A stretch of DNA of 64,000 nucleotides from NVTR01 sp036479015 (lineage in GTDB: Bacteria; Pseudomonadota; Alphaproteobacteria; Rhodobacterales; Rhodobacteraceae), in NCBI GenBank assembly GCA_036479015.1, contig JAZGFB010000037.1, positions 124,001-188,000 of the forward strand, given 5' to 3'. The notes under the pieces were generated by a model that was given only the letters and a program-made list of their open reading frames with translations, ran no database searches and was not told the DNA's origin. Both the position numbers and the translations under genes were made by a program. Positions 52,730 through 61,476 of this stretch are shown here, piece by piece (the first letter of the stretch is position 1; every line of letters starts with the position of its first letter).

Positions 52730-52756
52730 ACTGGTTAATATTTTTACGAGGCCGAA

Positions 52757-53758
52757 ATGCATTACAAACCCAAAGCTCGCGGTTTTGCGAAACAGCACGC
52801 CATTGAGCCCAAACCGACCCTAGTGTCGCTGGTTGTTCCGGTGTTGAATGAGCGGGATTCTATCAAGGTTTTTACAGACCAGGTTGAAAAGGTCTTTGCG
52901 ACACTGACCCTGCCAGTTGACTATGAAATCCTGTTCATCAACGATGGAAGTGTTGATGCAACTGAGTTTGTGATCAGGTCGCTGAGCAAGGAAAACCCGC
53001 GGATACGTTTGGTTAACCTATCGCGCAATTTTGGCAAAGAAGCCGCGCTTTGCGCAGGGTTGAAACATGCACAGGGCGACGCGGTAATTCCAATGGACGT
53101 TGATCTTCAGGACCCGCCAGAGGTTGTTCCTGAGATGATTGAAAAATGGCTTAAGGGTGCGACAGTGGTTAATGCCTGCCGCGCCACCCGCAATGGCGAT
53201 ACCTGGTCCAAGAAGGCAACAGCAGGTGCGTTTTACAAGATGTTCAATATGGTTGCCGCCCAACCCATACCTGAAAACGTTGGAGATTTCCGCCTGATGG
53301 ACCGTCAGGTTGTTGATGTGATCTGCGAGTTGGGGGAGCATGCCCGCTTTAACAAATCTTTGTTCAGCTGGGTTGGTTTTGAAGCTGCCACAGTAAATTT
53401 TGAACGGCCGGAACGCTCGGTTGGCAAAAGCAAATGGTCCTACTGGAAGCTTTGGAATTTTGCGTTGGATGGCATTTTTTCATCTTCCACAGCGCCCCTG
53501 CGCATTTGGACATATATTGGCGGAATGGCGGCGTTCGCGGCATTTTCGTATGCAGCTTTTATTCTAATTCTCACGTTGTTTACCGGGAATAGCACACCGG
53601 GTTATGCGTCAACGGTTATTATGATATTGGGTTTTGGTGGGTTAAATCTGTTCGCCCTGGGAATAATTGGGGAATATATCGGCCGGATATATGACGAAGT
53701 TCGGGGGCGCCCGCTTTATGTTGTACGCTCGCTGCATGGTATCGAGGAAGACAGCTAA
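52757..53758 (+). CDS. GtrB-like family 2 glycosyltransferase
   Basis: Predicted polyprenyl-phosphate glycosyltransferase (333 aa), which would load a sugar onto undecaprenyl phosphate. The GT-A fold opens with LVVPVLNERDSIKVF near residue 23, and the metal-binding PMDVDLQDPPEVV is near residue 115. QPIPENVGDFRLMDR and the RSVGKSKW stretch are typical of the DPM1/GtrB group. Two C-terminal membrane helices end the protein. It opens the operon with the methyltransferase and the GtrA fusion protein. Confidence 0.92.
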   Translation: MHYKPKARGFAKQHAIEPKPTLVSLVVPVLNERDSIKVFTDQVEKVFATLTLPVDYEILFINDGSVDATEFVIRSLSKENPRIRLVNLSRNFGKEAALCAGLKHAQGDAVIPMDVDLQDPPEVVPEMIEKWLKGATVVNACRATRNGDTWSKKATAGAFYKMFNMVAAQPIPENVGDFRLMDRQVVDVICELGEHARFNKSLFSWVGFEAATVNFERPERSVGKSKWSYWKLWNFALDGIFSSSTAPLRIWTYIGGMAAFAAFSYAAFILILTLFTGNSTPGYASTVIMILGFGGLNLFALGIIGEYIGRIYDEVRGRPLYVVRSLHGIEEDS

Positions 53759-53759
53759 G

Positions 53760-54500
53760 ATGGATCGGTCAGTTTACGACAGAATGAATGAACAGGAATC
53801 ATCGCATTGGTGGTTCAGGGCCCGGCGCGATATTATTCGTAAAACCATTCAGAAATTGGTGCGGCTGCCTGAAAGCGCCAATATCCTTGAGGCCGGATGC
53901 GGCACTGGTGGCAACCTTTTGATGTTGCGAGAGCTTGGCGAACTGGATGCGTTTGAATATGACTCCAGCGCCCGGCACATTGCCGAAGAAAAGTCTGGCA
54001 TGGCTATTCCCGCAGGTGAACTGCCGGACAAGCTTCCGCATGGGGCCAAGAAATATGATCTGATCGGGTTGTTTGATGTGCTTGAGCATATTGAAAATGA
54101 CCGTGCCACGTTGTCAAAGCTGGGTGACCGGCTGGCCGATGGCGGCAAAATTTTCGTGACGGTGCCGGCATTGCCCTGGCTGTGGTCGCAACATGATGAA
54201 CACCATCACCACTATCGCCGCTACACACGTGCGTCGTTGCAGAAAACGGCCGATGAAGCCGGGCTGCGGTTGCAGCATAGTTTTTACGCCAACTTTTTCC
54301 TATTGCCAGTGGCCATTGGCCTGCGGGCGATGAAAAAGCTGCTTAAGAGTGCCGCGCCAGATGATACCCTGCCGCCGAGTTGGCTAAACCGGGTGTTGTA
54401 TCGGGTATTTTCGACTGAACAGCATTTTGTCGGTCGCATCGGTATGCCCGTTGGGCTGTCAGTTTTTGCGGTTCTGGAAAAGCCAGAGCTGAGCAGATGA
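53760..54500 (+). CDS. SAM-dependent methyltransferase
   Basis: Class I methyltransferase of 246 aa. The ATG at 53760 follows the glycosyltransferase stop by one base; the longer frame from 53667 overlaps it. SAM motif I is ILEAGCGTGGNLLML near residue 43 and motif II is LIGLFDVLEHIEN near residue 102. VTVPALPWLWSQHDEHHHHYRR is a conserved feature of related lipid/sugar methyltransferases. The substrate is unknown; the operon suggests a lipid-linked sugar. It overlaps the next gene by ATGA. Confidence 0.85.
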   Translation: MDRSVYDRMNEQESSHWWFRARRDIIRKTIQKLVRLPESANILEAGCGTGGNLLMLRELGELDAFEYDSSARHIAEEKSGMAIPAGELPDKLPHGAKKYDLIGLFDVLEHIENDRATLSKLGDRLADGGKIFVTVPALPWLWSQHDEHHHHYRRYTRASLQKTADEAGLRLQHSFYANFFLLPVAIGLRAMKKLLKSAAPDDTLPPSWLNRVLYRVFSTEQHFVGRIGMPVGLSVFAVLEKPELSR

Positions 54501-56389
54501 TAGCCCAAATTGGCCGGTTTACCGGGGTCGGGGTGCTGGCAACCCTGGTTCATGTGACCATAGCATTTGCGGTTCAGTCACTGTTTGATCTGGCGCCGCA
54601 AAATGCCAATTTCATAGGCTTTTCGTCGGCAGTTTTGATTTCGTATTTTGGCCACGCTAAAATTACGTTTCAGGTTTCTGGCGGCCATATTACCTATATT
54701 CCCCGGTTTATCATGCTGGCCCTGTTGGGGTTGGTTGTCAGCAGTGCAACGACACATGTTGTGGTTTCTGTTCTTGGCCTGGCCTTTGCCACAGCGATGG
54801 TAATGGTGGGAATTCTGGTGCCGGTGGCCACATTTTTTGGGTCGAAATTCTGGGTTTTTGTCGCTGTTGCACCGAATAAGCGATCACATATCAACTGGGG
54901 TGGCGTGGCTTTGTCTGTCGGGCTGGCGTTGGTTTTTCTGGCGATGATGTGGGGCAGGACGGTCAACCATGATACGGGTTGGTATCTTTATGCCACCCGC
55001 GCCTGGCTGGATGGCGCGCAGCTGTATGTGGATATTGTCGAGGTTAATCCCCCGATGAATTTCTATCTAACGGTTCCTACCATTTTATTGGCTGACCTGC
55101 TGGGCCTGTCCGATATCAACGCCCAATTTGGGTTATTGGCGATGGTTTTGGCAGCAAGCCTGATCTGGGTCTGGCAGCTGCTGGTGCGCCACAGTCTGCT
55201 GTCCAAAAACCGGCAGGTATTTGTTCTGGTTGGGACCGGGCTGGCGTTGTTGGTTCCGGCGATACCTAATATTGCGCAGCGTGAACATATTATGCTGATC
55301 CTGCTAATGCCCTATCTGTTTGGCCATCTTTTGTTGGCGGAACCGGGCAGCGGTAAGGGGGCTGTGGCACGGGCGCTGGTGGCGGCTGTTGGGTTGTGCA
55401 TCAAGCCGTTTTTCATGTTTATCCCACTGTTGATAACAGTTGTGATGATCCTGCGTTCCCGATCTGTTGCGCCGATCTGGTCTGCTGCCAATGTTACCAT
55501 TGTTCTGGTCGGTTTGGCCTATGTGTTTCTGGCGCGCCTGTTGCACCCGGAATTTTTTGAAACCATCATACCGACAGCCCTGCATGTTTACGCAGATTAT
55601 GGGTTTTCAGATCTGGTGGTATTTTTCCATGCGGAACCTTTGATCATTTTGTTGTTCGCTATTTTGCTGTTGTTGCAGTTGCTCAGGCCCGTGGTTTTGC
55701 CCAATGGCGGTGTGCTGGCTGCGGCTGCTATTGCGGGCCTTGCGATCTATGTCGTGCAGTGGACCGGGTATCAATATCAGTTGCTGCCGTTGACAGTTTT
55801 CATCAGCCTTTACTGTGTTTGGATGCTGGCCAATGCTCAAAACTGGGCGGTTAGCATTTTGTTTGCAGGGGTCTTGTTGGGTCTGATCGGGTCTAACGCC
55901 ATCACTGCTGGTTTTTATTCAACCGCAAACACCAGCCGGTTTACGGATCTGGTTAAAGGGGTGGGTCCGGAACCAGCGATTATGATTTTTTCAACCTCCC
56001 TATCGCCGGCCTTTCCGCTGGTGGTCGAGACAGGAGCAACCTGGACAAGCCGGTACCCTGCTATGTGGCTGGTGCCAGGTTCATTGAATGGCCTGAACAG
56101 TGAAGAATGTGCCAAGCCATCTGAACGCTGTCAGGTGTTCGCGGAAATTCTGGACCAGACCCGCATAGATATTGTCACCGATTTTGTATCTGGCACGCCC
56201 GACCTGGTGCTTTTCAACCGGCAGAACAATTACTTTCAGCAGCCGGGTTTTGATTTTAAAGAATTTCTAGCCGTTGATCCCCGGTTTTTGGGCCAGTTGG
56301 CGCTGTATGATATGGTACAGCGATCGCCGGCATTTGAAACATGGATAATGAAGCCGGGTACTTACAATGGCAATGCCCCAAAACAGTGA
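54497..56389 (+). CDS. GtrA-like flippase fused to membrane glycosyltransferase-like protein
   Basis: A 630-residue membrane protein with two parts. Residues ~1-125 look like a GtrA/DPMS3 domain with four helices (IGRFTGVGVLATLVHV; NFIGFSSAVLISYFGHAKITF; FFGSKFWVFV). Residues ~135-630 have about ten more helices and a loop DTGWYLYATRAWLDGAQLYVD with VNPPMNFYLTVP, resembling the first periplasmic loop of GT-C glycosyltransferases, where an Asp is catalytic. A soluble C-terminal domain (~residues 490-630) follows. It would move a polyprenyl-linked sugar and then transfer it to an acceptor. The starting ATG overlaps the methyltransferase stop. Confidence 0.78.
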   Translation: MIAQIGRFTGVGVLATLVHVTIAFAVQSLFDLAPQNANFIGFSSAVLISYFGHAKITFQVSGGHITYIPRFIMLALLGLVVSSATTHVVVSVLGLAFATAMVMVGILVPVATFFGSKFWVFVAVAPNKRSHINWGGVALSVGLALVFLAMMWGRTVNHDTGWYLYATRAWLDGAQLYVDIVEVNPPMNFYLTVPTILLADLLGLSDINAQFGLLAMVLAASLIWVWQLLVRHSLLSKNRQVFVLVGTGLALLVPAIPNIAQREHIMLILLMPYLFGHLLLAEPGSGKGAVARALVAAVGLCIKPFFMFIPLLITVVMILRSRSVAPIWSAANVTIVLVGLAYVFLARLLHPEFFETIIPTALHVYADYGFSDLVVFFHAEPLIILLFAILLLLQLLRPVVLPNGGVLAAAAIAGLAIYVVQWTGYQYQLLPLTVFISLYCVWMLANAQNWAVSILFAGVLLGLIGSNAITAGFYSTANTSRFTDLVKGVGPEPAIMIFSTSLSPAFPLVVETGATWTSRYPAMWLVPGSLNGLNSEECAKPSERCQVFAEILDQTRIDIVTDFVSGTPDLVLFNRQNNYFQQPGFDFKEFLAVDPRFLGQLALYDMVQRSPAFETWIMKPGTYNGNAPKQ

Positions 56390-56408
56390 CTATTCCAGGA
56401 ATTTAACC

Positions 56409-57026
56409 CTAACTTGTCCATCCTTTACCCTTATGCGAACCATCGCAAAAGGGTTTGTTCCCGGACAACCCACAGCGGCACAGAACGTATTTCTGGGCAG
56501 TGGCGCCTTCGCCAGCATTTTGACATTCGATAGTTGGGCCTGTCACCCAGAGAGGACCATTTTTTTCAATCTCTATCTCAGCACGATCCGGGATGATGTG
56601 GTCGCCATTTGCCAGCGCGAATGCGCCAGATGGACAGGCAGCAACAACCGCTTTCACTTGATCAACTGTGCCGTTGTCCAACTGCACCCAGGGCTTTGCG
56701 GTGGAATCAAAAATATTCCCGGCAACTCGGGCGCATTCAGCGGCATGGGAACACAGGCGCGGGTTATAGGTGATCGATATATCGGCACCTTCATAGGTGA
56801 TCAGCAGGTCGCGGCCTGAAGCGTCACCGCCACGCGACTGAAAACCCGCATCTTTATGTGAACCGTCACAAAACGGCTTGTTCTTACTTTGCCCACATCG
56901 GCACAGGCCCATGACCGGTTTGACTTCGACATCTGCACCGTCATCACCTTTTATCCGGGTGATGCCTTTGGCAATCAGCGGCCCGTTTTCGCGTTCTTCG
57001 ATTGTTGGTTTTATGTCATCTGTCAT
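56409..57026 (-). CDS. CDGSH iron-sulfur protein with three Fe-S modules
   Basis: A 205-aa protein with AGGAG before the ATG at 57026. Residues 42-57 are a CDGSH [2Fe-2S] motif with Cys42, Cys44, Cys53 and His57 (CRCGQSKNKPFCDGSH). The middle (RLCSHAAECARV; AACPSGAF) resembles a single-cluster 4Fe-4S fold. A second CDGSH motif (CRCGLSGNKPFCDGSH) ends the protein. It is a likely redox or iron-sulfur trafficking protein; the partner is unknown. Confidence 0.9.
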   Translation of the reverse strand: MTDDIKPTIEERENGPLIAKGITRIKGDDGADVEVKPVMGLCRCGQSKNKPFCDGSHKDAGFQSRGGDASGRDLLITYEGADISITYNPRLCSHAAECARVAGNIFDSTAKPWVQLDNGTVDQVKAVVAACPSGAFALANGDHIIPDRAEIEIEKNGPLWVTGPTIECQNAGEGATAQKYVLCRCGLSGNKPFCDGSHKGKGWTS

Positions 57027-57134
57027 CGTGCTCTCCTGATCTGATTGCTCTACAATGGGTGCATATTGCAATATCGTCAAATGGGCCGTTTGATCTGCCG
57101 CCAAAATGTGGCCAGACCCGCTGGCGCACCGGTG

Positions 57135-58118
57135 TCAGGGTGACCCTAGTTTGGCGGCAATCGCATCAGTTGCCTGCACCAATGCTTGGCTGATCCCCGG
57201 TTCTGACAGGGCATGACCGGCAAGCGGGATCATCTGCAGATGCGACGCGGGCCAGGCCCGGTGCAGCTTATGGGCAGAAATCGGGGGGCAGATCATGTCA
57301 TACCGGCCCTGAACAATGGTGCCGGGAATATGGGCGATTTTGCTGATATCGCGCAGTATCTGGCCATCTTCCTGCAAGAACCCCGCATTGCTGAAATAGT
57401 GGTTTTCCAGCCGGGCAAAGGCGCGGGCATATTGCGCCGGCCCGCCGCCTGACACGCCAGTGCTGTTAACCGTAGCCAGCGCATTTTCCCAGGCAGCCCA
57501 GGCCTGACCATAGCGGGATTCAACTGTCGCATCGCCAGAAAACAAGCGCCGATGGTAGGCGGCGATCATATCACCCTGTTCAGAAACCGGGATCAGATCG
57601 GCAAACCTGGCCCAGGTGTCGGGCCAAAATTTACCGGCACCACCGCCATAGAACCAGTCAAGCTCGGCTTGGGTCATCAAAAATACACCGCGTAACACCA
57701 GGTTAGACACATGTTCCGGGTGGGTTTCGGCGTAAATCAACGCCAGTGTCGCCCCCCAGCTGCCGCCAAAAACCACCCATTGGTCAATTTGCAAGTTGGT
57801 ACGAATGCGTTCGATATCAGCCACCAGATGCCAGGTAGTGTTCGCGTGCACACTGGCATAGGGCCGTGATTTCCCGCACCCACGCTGATCAAACAACACA
57901 ATGCGATAAACGTTAGGGTCAAAATACCGCCGCATTGCCGGGCTGCACCCGCCCCCCGGGCCGCCATGAAATACCACCACCGGCAGCCCATCCGGGTTGC
58001 CGCATTGCTCAACATAAATCCTGTGGCCATCGCCCACATCAAGCATTTGCGACTGGTATGGATTAAGGGCCGGGTATAAATGCTGGGCAGCACTGTTATG
58101 GTCTGATGTTTTATCCAT
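57135..58118 (-). CDS. pip: Proline iminopeptidase
   Basis: Alpha/beta hydrolase (327 aa) that releases N-terminal proline from peptides. The nucleophile Ser is in VFGGSWGATLALIYAETHP near residue 118. FHGGPGGGCSPAMRRYFDP and LFDQRGCGKSRPYA near residues 50-85 hold the oxyanion HGGP. The C-terminal MIPLAGHALSEPG gives the catalytic His. It is divergent from ubiG. Confidence 0.94.
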   Translation of the reverse strand: MDKTSDHNSAAQHLYPALNPYQSQMLDVGDGHRIYVEQCGNPDGLPVVVFHGGPGGGCSPAMRRYFDPNVYRIVLFDQRGCGKSRPYASVHANTTWHLVADIERIRTNLQIDQWVVFGGSWGATLALIYAETHPEHVSNLVLRGVFLMTQAELDWFYGGGAGKFWPDTWARFADLIPVSEQGDMIAAYHRRLFSGDATVESRYGQAWAAWENALATVNSTGVSGGGPAQYARAFARLENHYFSNAGFLQEDGQILRDISKIAHIPGTIVQGRYDMICPPISAHKLHRAWPASHLQMIPLAGHALSEPGISQALVQATDAIAAKLGSP

Positions 58119-58189
58119 GGTAGTCTAATATATCCGATCAACTGTCCCCAACGAAGGGGCAGCACAGAAATGAAGCCAAAGGGCCAGAT

Positions 58190-58936
58190 ATGCAAGCCAC
58201 GACGCACACAGTTGACCCCGCCGAGGTTGCTAAATTTGAAGCTATGGCTGCCGAATGGTGGGACCCGAACGGCAAATTCAAACCGCTGCACATGCTGAAC
58301 CCTTGCCGGTTGGACTATATTACAGGGCAAATAGCGGATCGGTTTGGCCGCGATCTTAGCCAACCACTGCCATTCAAAGGCTTGCGTATTTTGGATATTG
58401 GGTGCGGTGGCGGGTTGTTATCAGAACCAATGGCCCGACTTGGGGCCAGTGTTTTAGGGGCAGATGCGGCACCGGGCAATATACCGGTGGCCCAGGCCCA
58501 TGCCCGCCAAAGCGGGCTAGAGATTGACTATCAACACATCACCGCCGAGGCCCTGGGGGCCACAGGTGCCCAATTTGACGTCGTCCTCAACTTGGAAGTC
58601 GTGGAACACGTGGCTGATCCGCCTGGTTTTATTGCCGCCTGTGAAGCCTTGCTTATACCTGGCGGGGTGATGCTGTGTTCAACGATAAACCGAACCCCTA
58701 AAAGCTTTGCTGTGGCAATTGTCGGGGCTGAATATATCATGCGCTGGTTGCCCCACGGCACCCATGAATGGCATAAATTCATCACCCCGGATGAATTGTG
58801 TGAAATGCTAAAAAACTCTGGATTAGACCCTGTTAACCGCAGTGGATTTACCTTTAACCCACTGCATTGGACATGGTCGATATCACAGCAGGACCTATCG
58901 GTGAACTATGTCACCACCAGCATTAAGCCAGCCTAA
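58190..58936 (+). CDS. ubiG: Ubiquinone biosynthesis O-methyltransferase
   Basis: Performs both O-methylations in ubiquinone synthesis (248 aa). AAAGGG lies six bases before the ATG. The N-terminal FEAMAAEWWDPNGKFKPLHML is diagnostic of UbiG. SAM motif I is ILDIGCGGGLLSEPMARLGA near residue 65, followed by LNLEVVEHVADP. Membrane-associated as the family is. A GCGCC-GTAA-GGCGC stem follows at 58999-59012 but lacks a T-run. Confidence 0.97.
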   Translation: MQATTHTVDPAEVAKFEAMAAEWWDPNGKFKPLHMLNPCRLDYITGQIADRFGRDLSQPLPFKGLRILDIGCGGGLLSEPMARLGASVLGADAAPGNIPVAQAHARQSGLEIDYQHITAEALGATGAQFDVVLNLEVVEHVADPPGFIAACEALLIPGGVMLCSTINRTPKSFAVAIVGAEYIMRWLPHGTHEWHKFITPDELCEMLKNSGLDPVNRSGFTFNPLHWTWSISQQDLSVNYVTTSIKPA

Positions 58937-59022
58937 ATTCTTCTTTTCAAAAATACCCCCGCGCGGCGCGCAAAACCGCCCAAAGGGCTGATAATAATGC
59001 GCCGTAAGGCGCTCAATTAACC

Positions 59023-59460
59023 TTATTTGGACAGACGCAGGCGTAACTCACGCAACACCGGCAATGTCGCGCGGGCTTTTTCAACGCCAATTGATGCCAC
59101 CACATCGCCAATGATCGGCGCAATTGCCGCCACGGCGCTTTCACAGGCCCGTTGACCGGCCGGGCTGATGGCGACGAATTTTCGCCGCGCATCTTCCCAG
59201 TCGGGTCGGATATGCACATGCCCGGCCGCTTCCAGTTTGTGGATGGTATTTGTCATCGCCCCGCGGGTGACGCTGAATGCCGTGGCCAGCTGTGCCGGGC
59301 TGCGCTCATCCTTTAGGTGGGCCAGGTGGTTCAAGACCGAAAAATGGCTAAGCTCCATCCCCTTGGGCAGCGCTTTGCTTAACTTGGCACGGGCCAGCTG
59401 ATCTACCATGAAAATTTCACTGAACAGTGCAATGGCAAGGGAGAAATTTTGATCAGACAT
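59023..59460 (-). CDS. MarR-family transcription regulator
   Basis: Winged-helix dimer of 145 aa. The ATG at 59460 (MSDQNFSLAIALFSE) has AAAGG eight bases upstream; an ATG at 59487 is also in frame. The DNA-binding helix is SPAQLATAFSVTRGAMTNTIHKLE near residues 55-80, and the wing has RPDWEDARRKFVAIS. The ligand is unknown. It is convergent with ubiG and in the same direction as grxC. Confidence 0.9.
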   Translation of the reverse strand: MSDQNFSLAIALFSEIFMVDQLARAKLSKALPKGMELSHFSVLNHLAHLKDERSPAQLATAFSVTRGAMTNTIHKLEAAGHVHIRPDWEDARRKFVAISPAGQRACESAVAAIAPIIGDVVASIGVEKARATLPVLRELRLRLSK

Positions 59461-59520
59461 TTGAGTGGCCTTTGAAATCTCGGACATGGTTTAGCAAAGG
59501 CAATAGCGCCCGCGCAGCAC

Positions 59521-59778
59521 CTATGCCGCCAGTAGCGCGTCAAGTTTTCCGGCACGATCAAGGCCTGCCAGGTCATCAAACCCGCCAACATGTATGTCGC
59601 CGACAAAAATTTGCGGCACCGTGTGGCTGCCATTGGCACGTGACAGCATTTCCTTGCGTTTGCCTGGGTTCGCTGCCACGTTAAATTCAACAAACTGAAC
59701 GCCTTTTTTGTTCAACAGGCGCTTGGCCGCATGGCAATAGCCACACAGCGGTGAGGTGTAGATTTCAACAGTGTTCAT
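59521..59778 (-). CDS. grxC: Glutaredoxin GrxC
   Basis: Small glutathione-dependent oxidoreductase (85 aa). The redox motif is SPLCGYCHAAK (Cys-Gly-Tyr-Cys) at about residues 10-20; CPYC is more usual. The glutathione-binding THVPQIF-type segment reads SHTVPQIFVGDIHVGGFDDL. It lies just upstream of the MarR gene. Confidence 0.95.
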   Translation of the reverse strand: MNTVEIYTSPLCGYCHAAKRLLNKKGVQFVEFNVAANPGKRKEMLSRANGSHTVPQIFVGDIHVGGFDDLAGLDRAGKLDALLAA

Positions 59779-59815
59779 AATGGTAATCCCTATGGTTTGG
59801 CCGGACTATAGGGAT

Positions 59816-60541
59816 TTAGTCATCCTTCGCAACGCGTGCTAGGGCCAGAATACATACCCGTGTTGCACCGGCCCCATAGCAGGCCTCGGCGGCGGCGGCC
59901 AAAGTTGCGCCAGATGTCATGACATCATCAACCAGCACCACCTCTTTTCCTGTGATCTGATCGCCACGTTTTTGGTGTGGAAAAATGGTGTTCGCCAGAT
60001 TGGCGAACCGGGCGTCCCGGCCCATGCCATCCTGCTTTTTGGTTGCCTTACGTCGCACCAGCCCGTCGGGCAGATAGGGCAGGCCCGCCAGGCCCGCCAC
60101 TTCTTTTGCCAGCAAGGCCGCCTGATTATAGCGGCGGCTGATCAGCCGGGTCCAATGGGCTGGAACCGGTACAATCACCGTTTCATTTTTGGTTCTGATT
60201 TCACGCAAACCTGCCATCAGCCAGCTTGCGGCTGGTACTGCCAGATCCTGTCTGTCACCGTGTTTCAGCGCCAGAACTAAACGGCGGGCATTGCCCGCGT
60301 ATAGCAGGGCAGCGCGCCCCCTGTCCCAGGGCCGAGCGATGGTCATGCAATCATCACAGATTTCATTATGGCCGTCAGACTCACCGGGCAGGGGTACACC
60401 GCAGGTGTCACAGACCAGCCCGGAAATAAACGGCGTGTCGCGCCAGCAGGTGCTGCAAAGTGCAAATTCTTCGTCAAGTTGCGTATCGCAGCTGATGCAA
60501 GATGGTGGGTAAATCAGCCTTAAGGCGCTTTGCAATCCCAT
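59816..60541 (-). CDS. ComF-family phosphoribosyltransferase-like protein
   Basis: ComF/GntX family protein of 241 aa; some members take part in DNA uptake. The ATG at 60541 has AAGGA eight bases upstream; a longer frame to 60652 is spurious lead-in. An N-terminal double zinc ribbon (CISCDTQLDEEFALCSTC; CDTCGVPLPGE; CDDC) precedes the PRTase domain with the PRPP motif EVVLVDDVMTSGATLAAAA near residue 190. The sugar substrate is unknown. It is divergent from the methyltransferase at 60583. Confidence 0.9.
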   Translation of the reverse strand: MGLQSALRLIYPPSCISCDTQLDEEFALCSTCWRDTPFISGLVCDTCGVPLPGESDGHNEICDDCMTIARPWDRGRAALLYAGNARRLVLALKHGDRQDLAVPAASWLMAGLREIRTKNETVIVPVPAHWTRLISRRYNQAALLAKEVAGLAGLPYLPDGLVRRKATKKQDGMGRDARFANLANTIFPHQKRGDQITGKEVVLVDDVMTSGATLAAAAEACYGAGATRVCILALARVAKDD

Positions 60542-60582
60542 TGTAATTTCCTTAAACAAAAACCCATCCGAAGGACCAAAAT

Positions 60583-61422
60583 ATGACCCTGCCACCCGAT
60601 CTAACCGACCGATCTGCCCTGTTACGTAACCGCGCCAGGGCCATGGCCGCACCGGCGATGTTTTTGCAGCACGAGGCCGTAGATGAGGTCAAGCAAAGGC
60701 TGGAAATGGTTAACAGAACGTTTACATCGCCGGCGATAGTCAGCGGTTTCCCCAATTATTGGGCCGATGTGATCCCCGGGGCGCATATGTGCGACGATAA
60801 TGACGTGTTGGATCTGACGCCCCAGGCCCATGATTTGGTGGTGCATGCCATGGCGATGCACTGGGCCAATGACCCGGTTGGGCAACTGGTACAGGCGCGG
60901 CGCGCTTTGAAACCGGATGGGCTGTTCCTGGGGGTCATGTTTGGTGGCCAAACCCTAAGCGAGCTGCGGCTGGCATTGGCCGAGGCAGAAACAGCCGTGA
61001 CCGGTGGGCTGTCGCCCAGGGTCGCGCCGATGGGCGAAATTCGTGATCTGGGGGCATTGCTGCAACGTGCCGGGTTTGCGCTGCCAGTTGCTGACGCGCT
61101 TACGTTGTCTGTAAGCTATGCGACTTTGCCGGATCTGATGCGCGATTTGCGCGCCATGGGGGAAGCCAATGCGCTTGCGGCGCGCAACCGGCGCCCGCTG
61201 CGCCGCGCGGTTCTGGAGCAGACGGGCGAAATTTACCGGCGGACTTTTGGGGTAAAGGGGCGGTTACCGGCCACGTTTGAGCTGATAGTGTTGACCGGCT
61301 GGGCACCGTCAGATGATCAGCCACAACCCCTGCGTCCCGGTTCAGCAAACACCCGGCTGGCAGATGCGTTAAACACACAGGAATTGCCCCTTGGGGAACC
61401 TGGCAAACCAAGCCGTGTTTGA
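60583..61422 (+). CDS. NDUFAF5-like SAM-dependent methyltransferase
   Basis: Protein of 279 aa close to the mitochondrial complex I assembly factor NDUFAF5 and to BioC. AAGGA lies before the ATG. The N-terminal LTDRSALLRNRARAMAAPAMFLQHEAVDEV is the alphaproteobacterial pattern of this group. The SAM fold has weak motifs (LDLTPQAHDLVVHAMAMHW; RRALKPDGLFLG). In mitochondria the protein hydroxylates an arginine in complex I; an equivalent role in the bacterial complex is inference. Confidence 0.82.
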   Translation: MTLPPDLTDRSALLRNRARAMAAPAMFLQHEAVDEVKQRLEMVNRTFTSPAIVSGFPNYWADVIPGAHMCDDNDVLDLTPQAHDLVVHAMAMHWANDPVGQLVQARRALKPDGLFLGVMFGGQTLSELRLALAEAETAVTGGLSPRVAPMGEIRDLGALLQRAGFALPVADALTLSVSYATLPDLMRDLRAMGEANALAARNRRPLRRAVLEQTGEIYRRTFGVKGRLPATFELIVLTGWAPSDDQPQPLRPGSANTRLADALNTQELPLGEPGKPSRV

Positions 61423-61476
61423 CCGGACGCAAAAACCCGCTATGTCCCTATTTCAACAGTTTCGGAGCACCTGACG

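Larger units (their letters stand above)
52145..52756. other. AT-rich, hairpin-rich gap
   Basis: This 612-bp stretch has no convincing gene. It holds a 10-bp perfect stem at 52214-52223/52243-52252 (GCCCCAGAAG and its complement), copy B of the TGCTAA-N6-ATTAGT site at 52309-52326 and a stem at 52414-52420/52427-52433 (GTAGCAA and its complement). A terminator-like hairpin lies near the right end. One frame at 52451-52738 (95 codons) is open but runs through the terminator, so it is doubtful. It could encode an untranslated RNA or carry a decayed gene. Confidence 0.5.

Noticed and set aside
52451..52738. 95-codon frame in the gap before the glycosyltransferase
   Set aside because: It starts with GTG without a clear ribosome site, has no recognised motif and overlaps an intrinsic terminator near its end.
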